Shown piece by piece: positions 1 to 8,730 of a stretch of 64,000 nucleotides of DNA. Every line of letters starts with the position of its first letter. Within the stretch, counting starts at the first letter, position 1. A program made the translations under genes and the position numbers. The notes below the pieces were generated by a model that saw nothing but the letters and a program-made list of their open reading frames with translations, had not been told where the DNA came from and did not search any database. Origin of the DNA: JAJPHW01 sp963799065 (lineage in GTDB: Bacteria; Acidobacteriota; Terriglobia; Terriglobales; Acidobacteriaceae); assembly GCA_963799065.1 (NCBI GenBank), contig CAWCVJ010000001.1, forward strand, positions 2,711,160-2,775,159, in the 5' to 3' direction.

Positions 1-136
1 TTGCAACCTGAACCGGTGCTGGTTGGCTTTTGAACCAGGCGGCAAGAATCTACAGACGGCTCACGCCCCAGACTGCACCCGATCTTCAACCTCGCGAGGT
101 GGGTAAAACAATCCAGCGCCGGCGGAGCCGCCTGTA

Positions 137-888
137 TTATTCATCGGCAAGCTGAGCGGCCTGCTTGAAAACGCTGAGGAACATAGGTCGCGTCAGCTTG
201 CCCGTCTGCGTGTTTTGGTTTGAGGGATGGTAGGACGCCAGCAGCGTCCTGCCGTCGGGCATTGCGTACGTCTGGCCGTGTTGAAAGATATATCCTTTTT
301 TGCTGCCGATCTGATTCCGCCGAACCAGAAAATTTAAATACGCTTCGAAGGCAATCCGGCCCAGCGCAACTACGACCCTCAGGTTTTTCAAGCCATCGAG
401 TTCCCGCTCCAGGAAGGGTGCGCAGTTGGCCAGTTCTTGCGCAAGGGCTTGTTGTCCGGCGGAGCGCAGCGGGCTGCGGCGGTGATGTAAAGGTCGATGA
501 GCGTGAGTCCATCCTCGCGAGCGGTCGCGGTAGGCCGGCTGGCAAAGCCGGTTTCAAAAAGTACGGGATACATGAACTTGCCGGAAGCATCGCCGGTAAA
601 GGGGCGTCCGGTGCGGTTGGAGCCATGAGCGCCCGGAGCCAATCCCAACACTAAGACGCGTGCGTGAGGATCGCCGAAGCCGGGAACGGGTTTTCCCCAA
701 TACGGACAATCGCGGTAAGCGCGACGTTTTTCGCGGGCGATCCGCTCCCGATATTCGACCAGCCGAGGGCAGCGCGTACAGGCGACGACTTCCCCGGTCA
801 ACCGCGAAAGCCAGACTGGCTGAGCCATTTCAAGGTCAATCGTAGACCAATCATGCGGCACTTGCGCAAATCTTTGCTCACAATGCAC
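137..888 (-). pseudogene. type-5-like uracil-DNA glycosylase, frameshifted
   Basis: Base-excision repair enzyme that removes uracil from DNA. The 5' frame (388-888) carries the family start CTRCPRLVE and the pocket region PVPGFGDPHARVLVLGLAPG, followed by CAPPDNKP. The reading then slips, and the 3' frame (137-391) continues with RVVVALGRIAFEAYL and SYHPSNQNTQTGKLT, the C-terminal half of the same family. Restoring one base in the CCC run near 430 gives NKPLAQELANCAPFLEREL, which is what the family shows here. The start is either 888 or the internal ATG at 828 (MAQPVWLSRLTG); neither has a clear ribosome binding site. The family assignment is confident. Whether the gene is really broken or the base is a sequencing deletion cannot be told from the sequence. 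Confidence 0.8.
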
Positions 889-1087
889 ATCCCATTACCG
901 CCATGCACCTTCTATTAACAGACTTTAATCCAACCTTTCGGCCGCTTGGGGTATCGTAGTTAAACGCTATTAGTTTAGTAGGGTTTCTAGCAGATGCACC
1001 CTCACTATTGATCGAACAACCACTCGCCGGGTGAATTGCCGGCGCGTTCTCTGGCCAGAGACGAGTTGAATGGGGACATATATTTCC

Positions 1088-2032
1088 ATGAAGTTTTTCT
1101 TCTGTAGTGTCGTTGCGTCGCTTTTCCTTAGCGTCGCCAGCCTTGGCCAAATTGTAGTGCACGGGATTTCGGAGAATGCCGACGAAGGCACAACCAGCAT
1201 TTCCATCCCAACTTCGGGCGCGCAGCAGGGCGACGCCGTTATCGTTCTGAGTGGAAACACCAGCAACAACTGTTCGGTGACCGGAGCCTCCTGGTCGGCC
1301 GGAAGGGTCACGCTCGATTTAAGCGTTTGCTCGGGCTCTCCGACAAGCGGCACGATCGGCGTGATCGATATGCTTCCAACCGCCTACAACGGCGTCTACC
1401 AGGTGGTCGGCGGCACCCCGGGAAGCACAGTCGAATATGCCCTGGCTAGCAATCCGGGCACCTTTATCTCGGGCGGCCAGATTGAGCCCGATGTGTCAAA
1501 AGTGACCGACGACTCCGGCAACATTTACCATGAAGTGCCCGGCTCATTCAGCGGCATCGTGTCTATCTGGTACGCCACCAACATTGCACTCCATGTTGGC
1601 GGAACCCAACCCACGGTGACCGCGAAAGTGCCTTCGTGGATGCCCAATGCAACCATCATCGGCACCATCGCAGTGGCCGGCATTAGGACCAACAACACCA
1701 TCGATCAGGTGGCGACCAAGTTCGTCTATAACAAGTCAACCGTGGTCACGCCCACCATTAATGGCAATTACACTTCTGAGTTTTACGTTGCCTTCTCCGG
1801 AATCTATAACGAAACCGGAAACGCCACGGAGGCGGAGTGCGGGACCACCTTCACCAATTTCAATACGGGAAACAACGACAGCGTCGGTGGATTCCCAGCC
1901 GGCTACTATACCGGGAAAGTGATCGGACAGTATTGCGCCGGATTGTTGCAGAATGCTCCGGGAAATGCCTGGCCGGTCATCGTTTCATTTATTGGCAAGG
2001 GCGCCGCTCAAGGATCGCTCTCCGGACAATAA
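1088..2032 (+). CDS. secreted protein of unknown function
   Basis: About 314 residues. It starts with a clear Sec signal peptide (MKFFFCSVVASLFLSVASLGQ). An in-frame ATG at 1070 would put six polar residues before the signal, so 1088 is preferred. The rest is rich in Gly, Thr, Asn and Ser, with alternating hydrophobic stretches typical of exported beta-sandwich proteins, and has few charged residues. No catalytic motif was recognised. A terminator-like hairpin follows, so the gene is probably monocistronic. Export is well supported; the function is unknown. Confidence 0.7.
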   Translation: MKFFFCSVVASLFLSVASLGQIVVHGISENADEGTTSISIPTSGAQQGDAVIVLSGNTSNNCSVTGASWSAGRVTLDLSVCSGSPTSGTIGVIDMLPTAYNGVYQVVGGTPGSTVEYALASNPGTFISGGQIEPDVSKVTDDSGNIYHEVPGSFSGIVSIWYATNIALHVGGTQPTVTAKVPSWMPNATIIGTIAVAGIRTNNTIDQVATKFVYNKSTVVTPTINGNYTSEFYVAFSGIYNETGNATEAECGTTFTNFNTGNNDSVGGFPAGYYTGKVIGQYCAGLLQNAPGNAWPVIVSFIGKGAAQGSLSGQ

Positions 2033-2045
2033 CTTCACCCCGACA

Positions 2046-2091
2046 GGGGCGTGGTCGCCGACGACGACGGCCGCGCCCCTTCTCTATCTTT
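2046..2091 (+). terminator. intrinsic terminator after the secreted protein gene
   Basis: A 9-bp stem (2046-2054 with 2071-2079, GGGGCGTGG against CCGCGCCCC, one G-U pair) is followed by a pyrimidine-rich tract ending in TTTT. It lies 14 nt after the stop codon of the preceding gene. Confidence 0.55.
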
Positions 2092-2259
2092 TGACTGTTT
2101 TCTTCCGGTTCCACAAGGCTCCCATCCTTTTCGCTATTGGGAAAATGGCTTGCCGACTTTACCCTCCAAGGTTACTTTCGTGCCGTTGGTTCGAAGACTT
2201 GTTCCCAGTTAGAGTGAAACCGTCCCCGAACCAGGGGCCTAAATCTTGCGAGGGTACGG

Positions 2260-2667
2260 ATGATGAGCGCAGGAGTTCCAAAATTGCAGGAAGTAGACGG
2301 CGTTGCGGAGATGACTCCCGAACGCATTCGCATGGACGAATTGTCCGTGAAGGAGCTGGATCAATTGCCCTTTGGCGCGATTCAGCTGGACACCGAGGGT
2401 AAGATCATGCAGTTCAACAGCTATGAATCCCAGCTGTCGGGAGTGCAAAGGGACAAGGCACTGGGCAAGAATTTTTTTCGCGAGGTGGCGCCCTGTACCA
2501 ACGTCCAGGGGTTCTTCGGACGCTTCCGCGAAGGCGTCGCCAGGAAAAGCCTGCACGAAAAATTCCGCTACCATTTCGCGTTCAAGCAGAACCCGCGGGA
2601 TGTTACGGTCACTCTTTTCTACAGCCAGCCGACCAACAGCGTCTGGGTCTTCGTGCGCCCGGCGTAA
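2260..2667 (+). CDS. photoactive yellow protein (PYP)-type PAS protein
   Basis: A 135-residue single PAS domain, close to the 125 residues of classical PYP, a blue-light sensor that binds p-coumaric acid through a cysteine thioester. Visible matches to the PYP family are FGAIQLD (38-44), GKNFF (69-73), VAPCT (76-80) and WVFV (129-132). Cys79 corresponds to the chromophore Cys69 of Halorhodospira PYP and Glu56 to the buried Glu46. Phe52 replaces Tyr42, Ser60 replaces Thr50 and Val62 replaces Arg52. The start is ATG 2260 or 2263, behind a GAGGG ribosome site at 2250-2254. There are no TAL or coumarate-CoA ligase genes for chromophore synthesis in the window, so light sensing is an inference. 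The protein could be a PYP-fold sensor with another ligand. Confidence 0.85.
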   Translation: MMSAGVPKLQEVDGVAEMTPERIRMDELSVKELDQLPFGAIQLDTEGKIMQFNSYESQLSGVQRDKALGKNFFREVAPCTNVQGFFGRFREGVARKSLHEKFRYHFAFKQNPRDVTVTLFYSQPTNSVWVFVRPA

Positions 2668-2752
2668 ACGGGTAAAGGCACGTCGTGGTCGGTTGGCGCC
2701 GCGACTGACCACGCTTTCCCGATTCGGGAGTCACCCGTTACTCCTGCCTCGT

Positions 2753-2787
2753 TTGACGCTGCTCGCGCATCTCTTTACACTTTTATA
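2753..2787 (+). promoter_or_regulatory. tig promoter, predicted leaderless start
   Basis: A -35 TTGACG (2753-2758), a 17-nt spacer and a -10 TACACT (2776-2781) lie directly before the GTG start of tig at 2788. Only 6 nt separate the -10 from the start codon, so the predicted transcription start coincides with the GTG. No Shine-Dalgarno sequence is present. Confidence 0.5.
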
Positions 2788-4179
2788 GTGAGCCCTACTG
2801 AAGTAGCCAGCAACGTTGCCACCAGTACTAAACGCGAGATTGAGGTCGAGATTCCCGCCGACGCGGTGTCCCGCGAAACTGAAACCATTATTGAGAAGTA
2901 CCGCAAACTAGCTCGCATCCCCGGCTTCCGTCAGGGACATGCTCCAGCGTCCGTCATTCGCCAGCGCTTTTCGGAGGACTTGAAGAGCGATGTGGTCGAG
3001 GCCCTTGTCCCTAAATATTTCCGCCAGGAAACCGACAAACTCGGCCTGTTGCCGATTTCGCAGCCCCGCGTCACCGATCTGCATGTTCACGCCGGCGAGC
3101 CGCTGCGGTTCAAGGCCAGCTTCGAGGTCATGCCAACCATCCGGCTGGAGAACTACAAAGACCTGCATGTCGAGAAGCCCGATGTTTCCGTGTCGGATGA
3201 AGAAGTGCAAAAAGCACTCGAAGATCTGCGCCAGCGGCAGGCGACTTTCACCACGATTGAGGGCCGAACCCTGGCCGATGGCGATTATGCTCAGGTTGCG
3301 CTCGATGGACGCCCCCAGACGGCGGTAAAAGATGCCATAGCCGGTAGCTCCACCGAGGGCATCGAAGCTGTAACAGAGGGCGGGGGTGTCGAGCCAGATT
3401 CCGAGGTTGATCAAGAAGCCGCCGGCCAACCGGTTCACATGGATGACGTGCTGGTCGAAATCTCCGGCAAGAACACCATGCCGGAGTTCACCGAAAATCT
3501 ACGTGGGGCGACCACGGGCGATGAGCGCACTTTCGACGTGGTTTATCCCCCGGACACGCAAGATCAGCGCTTAGCAGGCAAGACGTTCACCTACACCGTG
3601 AAGGTGTTAGGGCTGAAGCAGAAGCATCTGCCGGAGTTGAACGATGAGTTCGCCAAAGAATTGGGCGAGTTCGCCAACCTCGATGAAGTGCGCCAGCGCA
3701 TTCGCGAAGGCATGGAGTCCGAACGCAAGCACGAGGTCGAGCACAAGGGCAAAGACGAGTTGATGGCGGAATTGGTCAAGCGCAACGACTTCGAAGTTCC
3801 CGATGCACTGGTGGAGAACCAGATCGACGTCCGGTTGGAGCGCGGCCTGCGCGCGTTGCAAGCGCAGGGCATGCGTCCCGAAGACATGAAGAAGATGGAT
3901 TTCGCCCGGCTGCGGGCGGGCCAGCGCCAGCAGGCGGTGCAGGAAGTGAAGGCTTCCCTGCTGCTGGACCGCATCGCTGAGGAGGAAAAAATCGAAGTCG
4001 CCGACGCGGAAATCGATCGCGAAATCGAAGCGCTCGCAACCCAGTCGAAGCAGACCGTGGAAGCGATTCGTGCGCGTTTGACACGCGATGGAGCGCTGGA
4101 TAGAATCCGAAGCAGAATCCGCAACGAGAAGACCCTCGATTTCTTGTACCGTCAATCCGACGCGCGGCAATCCGCATAG
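2788..4179 (+). CDS. tig: trigger factor (ribosome-associated chaperone)
   Basis: Binds near the ribosomal exit tunnel and holds nascent chains; it also has a peptidyl-prolyl isomerase domain. At 463 residues it is slightly longer than usual (about 430-450). The N-terminal ribosome-binding domain carries the signature GFRQGHAP (about 47-54). The PPIase domain (about 150-260) has an acidic, Gly-rich insertion around 172-212 that ordinary trigger factors lack. The C-terminal helical arms (about 270-455) are intact. Translation starts at GTG 2788, apparently on a leaderless transcript. It is first in the conserved order tig-clpP-clpX-lon. Confidence 0.95.
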   Translation: MSPTEVASNVATSTKREIEVEIPADAVSRETETIIEKYRKLARIPGFRQGHAPASVIRQRFSEDLKSDVVEALVPKYFRQETDKLGLLPISQPRVTDLHVHAGEPLRFKASFEVMPTIRLENYKDLHVEKPDVSVSDEEVQKALEDLRQRQATFTTIEGRTLADGDYAQVALDGRPQTAVKDAIAGSSTEGIEAVTEGGGVEPDSEVDQEAAGQPVHMDDVLVEISGKNTMPEFTENLRGATTGDERTFDVVYPPDTQDQRLAGKTFTYTVKVLGLKQKHLPELNDEFAKELGEFANLDEVRQRIREGMESERKHEVEHKGKDELMAELVKRNDFEVPDALVENQIDVRLERGLRALQAQGMRPEDMKKMDFARLRAGQRQQAVQEVKASLLLDRIAEEEKIEVADAEIDREIEALATQSKQTVEAIRARLTRDGALDRIRSRIRNEKTLDFLYRQSDARQSA

Positions 4180-4281
4180 CGGCGCTTCCCCAATTCTCCC
4201 CAACGCTGCCCTTTTTTGAGGCAGGCAAGAGCACAGAGCAAAAAGATAGACGCACGACGACGAACGAAAGAGGACGAAACG

Positions 4282-4875
4282 ATGCTGGTACCCATGGTGA
4301 TCGAGCAGACCGGACGAGGCGAACGCGCCTACGATATTTACTCCCGTCTGCTGCGCGACAATATTATCTTTATAGGCACTCCAATCGATGACGGAATTGC
4401 TAATCTGGTTATCGCCCAGATGCTCTTCCTGGCGCAGGAAGATCCGGAAAAAGATATTCAGCTCTACATCAATTCTCCCGGCGGTTCCATCACCGCTGGC
4501 ATGGCGATTTACGACACCATGCAATATGTAAAGAACGACGTCATGACCATTTGTATTGGTCAAGCCGCCAGCATGGCCGCTCTCTTGCTCACAGCAGGAG
4601 AGAACAAGAAGCGGCTGGCGCTGCCCAATTCGAGAATCCTCATTCATCAGCCTTCCATGGGCGGATTATCCGGTCAGGCCACCGACATCGACATTCACGC
4701 CCGTGAGATTCTGCGCATGCGCGAGATTACCAATGAGTTAATGGCCAAGCACACCGGCCAAAAGCTGGAAAAAGTCGAGAAAGACGTGGAGCGCGACTTC
4801 ATCATGAACGCGCAGCAGGCCAAAGAGTATGGAATCATCGACGATATCATCTATAAGACCCGAGTAAAGGTATGA
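4282..4875 (+). CDS. clpP: ATP-dependent Clp protease proteolytic subunit
   Basis: Serine peptidase subunit that forms the two-ring barrel of ClpXP. The 197 residues match the family length. Catalytic Ser97 lies in GQAASMA, His122 in ILIHQP, and the acidic partner is Asp172. The N-terminus (MLVPMVIEQTGRGERAYDIYSRLL) is the classical one. The start ATG 4282 has a strong AAAGAGGA site 7 nt upstream, which excludes the longer in-frame ORF beginning at 4216. It lies between tig (102 nt upstream) and clpX (76 nt downstream), in the usual proteostasis order. Confidence 0.97.
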   Translation: MLVPMVIEQTGRGERAYDIYSRLLRDNIIFIGTPIDDGIANLVIAQMLFLAQEDPEKDIQLYINSPGGSITAGMAIYDTMQYVKNDVMTICIGQAASMAALLLTAGENKKRLALPNSRILIHQPSMGGLSGQATDIDIHAREILRMREITNELMAKHTGQKLEKVEKDVERDFIMNAQQAKEYGIIDDIIYKTRVKV

Positions 4876-4951
4876 TCGGCATTCAGCCGATAGAGGTGGC
4901 AGGGCTTGAAAGTAAGACCGCTGCTTTGGACGAAGCGAGGAGTTGACCGAA

Positions 4952-6232
4952 GTGAAAAACCGAACCGGCACGGAAGAACTTTTGCGCTGCTCATTCTGCC
5001 ATAAGTCACAGGACGCAGTCGCGAAACTTATCTCGTCTCCCAGCGATTATCCCAGGGCCTATATCTGCGACGAGTGCGTCGCCGTGTGCAATTCCATCCT
5101 CGAGGATGACCGCGCTTCCACGCCGGCGGCGAGTACGCCCAACACCCTGCCCAAGCCGCAAGAAGTTAAAGTTTTCCTGGACGAGTACGTGATCGGTCAA
5201 GAACAGACCAAGAAGAAACTGGCCGTCGCCGTTTACAACCACTACAAACGCATTTACATGAATCGGCAGAAGGCGGGCGACGGCGTCGAGCTTTCGAAAA
5301 GCAACATCATGCTGATCGGTCCCACCGGAACCGGCAAGACGCTGCTGGCACAGACTTTGGCCCGCATGTTGGACGTGCCTTTTGCCATCGTCGACGCGAC
5401 GACTCTGACCGAAGCGGGCTATGTCGGAGAGGACGTAGAGAACATCATCTTGAAACTGCTACAGGCTGCCGATGGCGACGTAGGTCGGGCCCAGACGGGC
5501 ATCATTTACATCGACGAAGTCGATAAGATCGGACGCAAGGACGAGAATCCTTCGATCACCCGCGATGTCTCCGGCGAGGGCGTGCAGCAGGCGCTGCTGA
5601 AGATTCTCGAAGGCACGGTCGCCAACGTTCCGCCACAAGGTGGACGCAAGCATCCTCACCAGGAATTTACCCCAGTCGATACGACTAACATCCTCTTTAT
5701 ATGCGGCGGTGCGTTCGTCGGCTTGGACAAGATTGTCAGCCGCCGCTTGGGCAAGAAGGCTCTGGGATTCAAGGCGGGCGAAGAAGTCAGCGTCGAAGAA
5801 GACGCGGCCGCAACCAAGAAGCGCAATTTTGAGCTCATGAGCGATGTGCAACCCGAAGACCTGATCAAGTTCGGCCTGATTCCCGAATTTGTCGGACGCT
5901 TGCCCGTCGTCGGCACGTTGGAAGATCTGGACGAATCCACTCTCATTCAAATCCTCACGCGTCCCAAGAACGCCATCATCAAGCAATATCAGCGCTTATT
6001 CGAGTTCGAGAACGTGCGCTTGAAGTTCAGTGACGAGGCTCTGCGAGCGATCGCCCGCCAAGCCATGGCCCGAAAAGTGGGCGCCCGCGGCTTGCGCATG
6101 ATTTTAGAGGAGTTAATGCTCGATCTGATGTATCATCTCCCCAGCCAGAAGAAGGTGAAGGAGTTCGAGGTCACGCGCGAAATGGTGGAGAAGCGGGCGG
6201 CTTCGCTCTCCATGATGGAAAAAGCGGGCTAA
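4952..6232 (+). CDS. clpX: ClpX, substrate-unfolding ATPase of ClpXP
   Basis: AAA+ unfoldase that recognises substrates and threads them into ClpP. 426 residues. The N-terminal zinc-binding domain has Cys13, Cys16, Cys39 and Cys42. Walker A is GPTGTGKT (123-130), the pore loop is GYVGED, and Walker B is IIYIDEVDKI. The ClpP-contact and sensor-2 regions are intact. GTG 4952 is chosen because an AGGAG ends 9 nt before it; the alternative TTG at 4943 directly abuts that site. Followed after 34 nt by lon. Confidence 0.97.
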   Translation: MKNRTGTEELLRCSFCHKSQDAVAKLISSPSDYPRAYICDECVAVCNSILEDDRASTPAASTPNTLPKPQEVKVFLDEYVIGQEQTKKKLAVAVYNHYKRIYMNRQKAGDGVELSKSNIMLIGPTGTGKTLLAQTLARMLDVPFAIVDATTLTEAGYVGEDVENIILKLLQAADGDVGRAQTGIIYIDEVDKIGRKDENPSITRDVSGEGVQQALLKILEGTVANVPPQGGRKHPHQEFTPVDTTNILFICGGAFVGLDKIVSRRLGKKALGFKAGEEVSVEEDAAATKKRNFELMSDVQPEDLIKFGLIPEFVGRLPVVGTLEDLDESTLIQILTRPKNAIIKQYQRLFEFENVRLKFSDEALRAIARQAMARKVGARGLRMILEELMLDLMYHLPSQKKVKEFEVTREMVEKRAASLSMMEKAG

Positions 6233-6266
6233 CGGGATACAGACTGGGCGCGAGGAGCAGGCTTAA

Positions 6267-8675
6267 TTGAGCACATCCAAAGAAAAATTCGAGACCAAGA
6301 AGTTCCCCATGATGCCGATTCGCGACGTGGTCATCTTCCCTCACATGATGACGCCGTTCGTCGTGGGACGCGAATCCAGCGTGCGCGCCCTCGAAGAAGC
6401 GCTGACCGCCGACAAGAAAATCTTCCTCGCCACCCAACATGACGCCAGCGTCGATGAACCTAAAGCCAACGAAATCTATCAGGTCGGCACCGTCGCCAAC
6501 ATCGTGCAGAGCCTCAAGCTGCCCGACGGCAACGTAAAAGTTCTGGTCGAAGGCATCGAGCGCGGCAAGATTCTGCAAGTGGTCGAGACCGAAGGCTTCA
6601 TGCAGGCCTCCGTCCGGCTGGCTCGGTACCCCACCGAACTGAACGCCCAAACCGAAGCCGCCACCACCCGCGTTACCGGACTCTTCGAGCAGTACGTCAA
6701 GCTCTGCCAATCGTTGAATTACGAGACGATGATCGCCGCCGTGCGCAACGAAGACCCGGCGAAGCTCACCGACACGATCGCGGCCAACCTTCAGCTTTCC
6801 ATCGAAGAGAAGCAGGAACTACTCGAAATTTTCGATCCCTCAGAGCGCCTGAATCGCATCGGCGATGTGCTCGATGTAGAAATCGAAAAGCTCAACATGG
6901 ATCGCACCATCCAGTCGCGCGTCAAGCGCCAGATGGAGCGCGCGCAAAAAGAGTACTACCTCAACGAAAAGATCAAGGCCATCCAAAAAGAATTGGGACG
7001 CGGCGAGAAGAGCGAATTCGACGAACTCAAGAAGAAGATTGAAGCCGCAGGCATGACCAAAGAAGTCAAAGACAAGGCCATGCAAGAGCTCAAGAAGCTC
7101 GAAGCCATGCCGCCGATGTCTGCCGAGTCGACGGTCTCGCGCAATTATCTCGACTGGCTGCTAGCGGTGCCGTGGAAGAAGCGCAGCAAAGAAATCCGCA
7201 ATATCAGCCGCGCCGAAAAAATTCTCAACGAAGACCATTACGGCCTGGAAAAGATCAAAGAACGCATCCTCGAGTTTCTCGCGGTGCGTCAGTTGGTGAA
7301 AAATCCCAAAGGATCCATTCTCTGCTTCGTTGGGCCTCCCGGCGTGGGCAAAACTTCTCTGGGTATGTCCATCGCAAAAGCGACGGGGAGAAAATTTGTT
7401 CGCATGTCATTGGGCGGAGTGCGCGATGAGGCCGAAATCCGTGGCCATCGTCGCACCTACATCGGCGCGCTGCCCGGCCAGATCATCCAGATGATGAAGA
7501 AGGCTGGCACGAAAAACCCCGTCTTCATGCTGGATGAAGTCGACAAAATGGCCATGGATTTCCGCGGCGATCCGTCTGCGGCGTTGCTCGAAGTTCTCGA
7601 TCCCGAACAGAATTTCATGTTTCAGGATCACTACCTCGACGTCGAATACGACTTGTCGCAAGTCTTCTTTGTCGCGACGGCAAACGTAATGCACACCATC
7701 CCTCCCGCGCTGCAAGATCGCATGGAAGTCCTGAGGCTGCACGGCTACACCGAAGACGAAAAAGTCGAAATCGCCAAGCAGTTCTTAGTCAAGAAACAGA
7801 CCCTGGCGGCCGGTCTCACCAATAAAAACGTCGACTTCACCGACGAAGCCATCAAGACGCTGATTCGCTCCTACACGCGCGAAGCCGGAGTCCGCAATCT
7901 CGAGCGCGAAATCGGAAACGTTTGCCGCAAAGTGGCGCGCAAAGTTGTCAAAGAAGGCGCGGCCTATCACATAGCAATCACTGCCGAAAACATCAACGAC
8001 TTCCTGGGCGTCATCAAATTCCGCGACACGCTGGCGCACGAAAAGAGCGAAGTAGGATTGGTCACCGGCCTCGCGTGGACAGAAGTCGGCGGCTCGATCC
8101 TCAGCACCGAAGCCACCGTAGTCGAAGGCAAGGGCAAGCTCACACTCACCGGAAAACTCGGCGACGTGATGCAGGAGTCGGCGCAGGCAGCGATGTCTTA
8201 CATTCGTTCACGCGCGCATCGGCTCGGGCTGCCGCGCGATTTCTACCGCAACATGGACATTCACGTCCACGTTCCCGAAGGTGCGATTCCGAAAGATGGT
8301 CCGTCGGCGGGAATCACCATCGCGACATCCCTCGCCAGCGCGCTGACCAAAATTCCGGTCCGGCGCGATCTCGCAATGACAGGGGAGATCACTCTCCGCG
8401 GCAAAGTTCTCGCCATCGGCGGCCTAAAGGAAAAACTTCTGGCGGCTCACCGCGCAGGATTGTTCGAAGCCATCCTGCCGCGCGACAACGAAAAAGACAT
8501 CGCCGAATTGCCAGAAAATTTGCGCAGCGCCATGAAGCTGCACTTCGTCGACACCATGGATCAGGTTCTGCTCATCGCCCTCGAAGGGCCGCTGCCCGAC
8601 GTCACTCCGGTGGAAGGCGACAGCGCCGCGACCATGCCATTGACTCCGATCGATCCGCCCACAGCGCATCAGTAG
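6267..8675 (+). CDS. lon: Lon ATP-dependent serine protease
   Basis: Degrades misfolded and regulatory proteins. At 802 residues it is full length for LonA. The N-terminal LAN domain begins at FPMMPIRDVVIFPHM. A coiled region follows, then Walker A GPPGVGKT (about 354-361) and Walker B VFMLDEVDKM. The C-terminal peptidase domain has the Ser680 (PKDGPSAG) and Lys723 (GGLKEKLL) dyad. The start is TTG 6267, with GAGGAG 9 nt upstream. Last gene of the tig-clpP-clpX-lon run. Confidence 0.97.
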   Translation: MSTSKEKFETKKFPMMPIRDVVIFPHMMTPFVVGRESSVRALEEALTADKKIFLATQHDASVDEPKANEIYQVGTVANIVQSLKLPDGNVKVLVEGIERGKILQVVETEGFMQASVRLARYPTELNAQTEAATTRVTGLFEQYVKLCQSLNYETMIAAVRNEDPAKLTDTIAANLQLSIEEKQELLEIFDPSERLNRIGDVLDVEIEKLNMDRTIQSRVKRQMERAQKEYYLNEKIKAIQKELGRGEKSEFDELKKKIEAAGMTKEVKDKAMQELKKLEAMPPMSAESTVSRNYLDWLLAVPWKKRSKEIRNISRAEKILNEDHYGLEKIKERILEFLAVRQLVKNPKGSILCFVGPPGVGKTSLGMSIAKATGRKFVRMSLGGVRDEAEIRGHRRTYIGALPGQIIQMMKKAGTKNPVFMLDEVDKMAMDFRGDPSAALLEVLDPEQNFMFQDHYLDVEYDLSQVFFVATANVMHTIPPALQDRMEVLRLHGYTEDEKVEIAKQFLVKKQTLAAGLTNKNVDFTDEAIKTLIRSYTREAGVRNLEREIGNVCRKVARKVVKEGAAYHIAITAENINDFLGVIKFRDTLAHEKSEVGLVTGLAWTEVGGSILSTEATVVEGKGKLTLTGKLGDVMQESAQAAMSYIRSRAHRLGLPRDFYRNMDIHVHVPEGAIPKDGPSAGITIATSLASALTKIPVRRDLAMTGEITLRGKVLAIGGLKEKLLAAHRAGLFEAILPRDNEKDIAELPENLRSAMKLHFVDTMDQVLLIALEGPLPDVTPVEGDSAATMPLTPIDPPTAHQ

Positions 8676-8730
8676 CCGGAACCGCTAGTCAGGTCGCACT
8701 CTTGTCGGATACACTCAAGACTTCCTGAAC

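Noticed and set aside
1..136. tRNA or gene end at the left edge
   Set aside because: No cloverleaf, no ORF continuation and no clear terminator could be made out.
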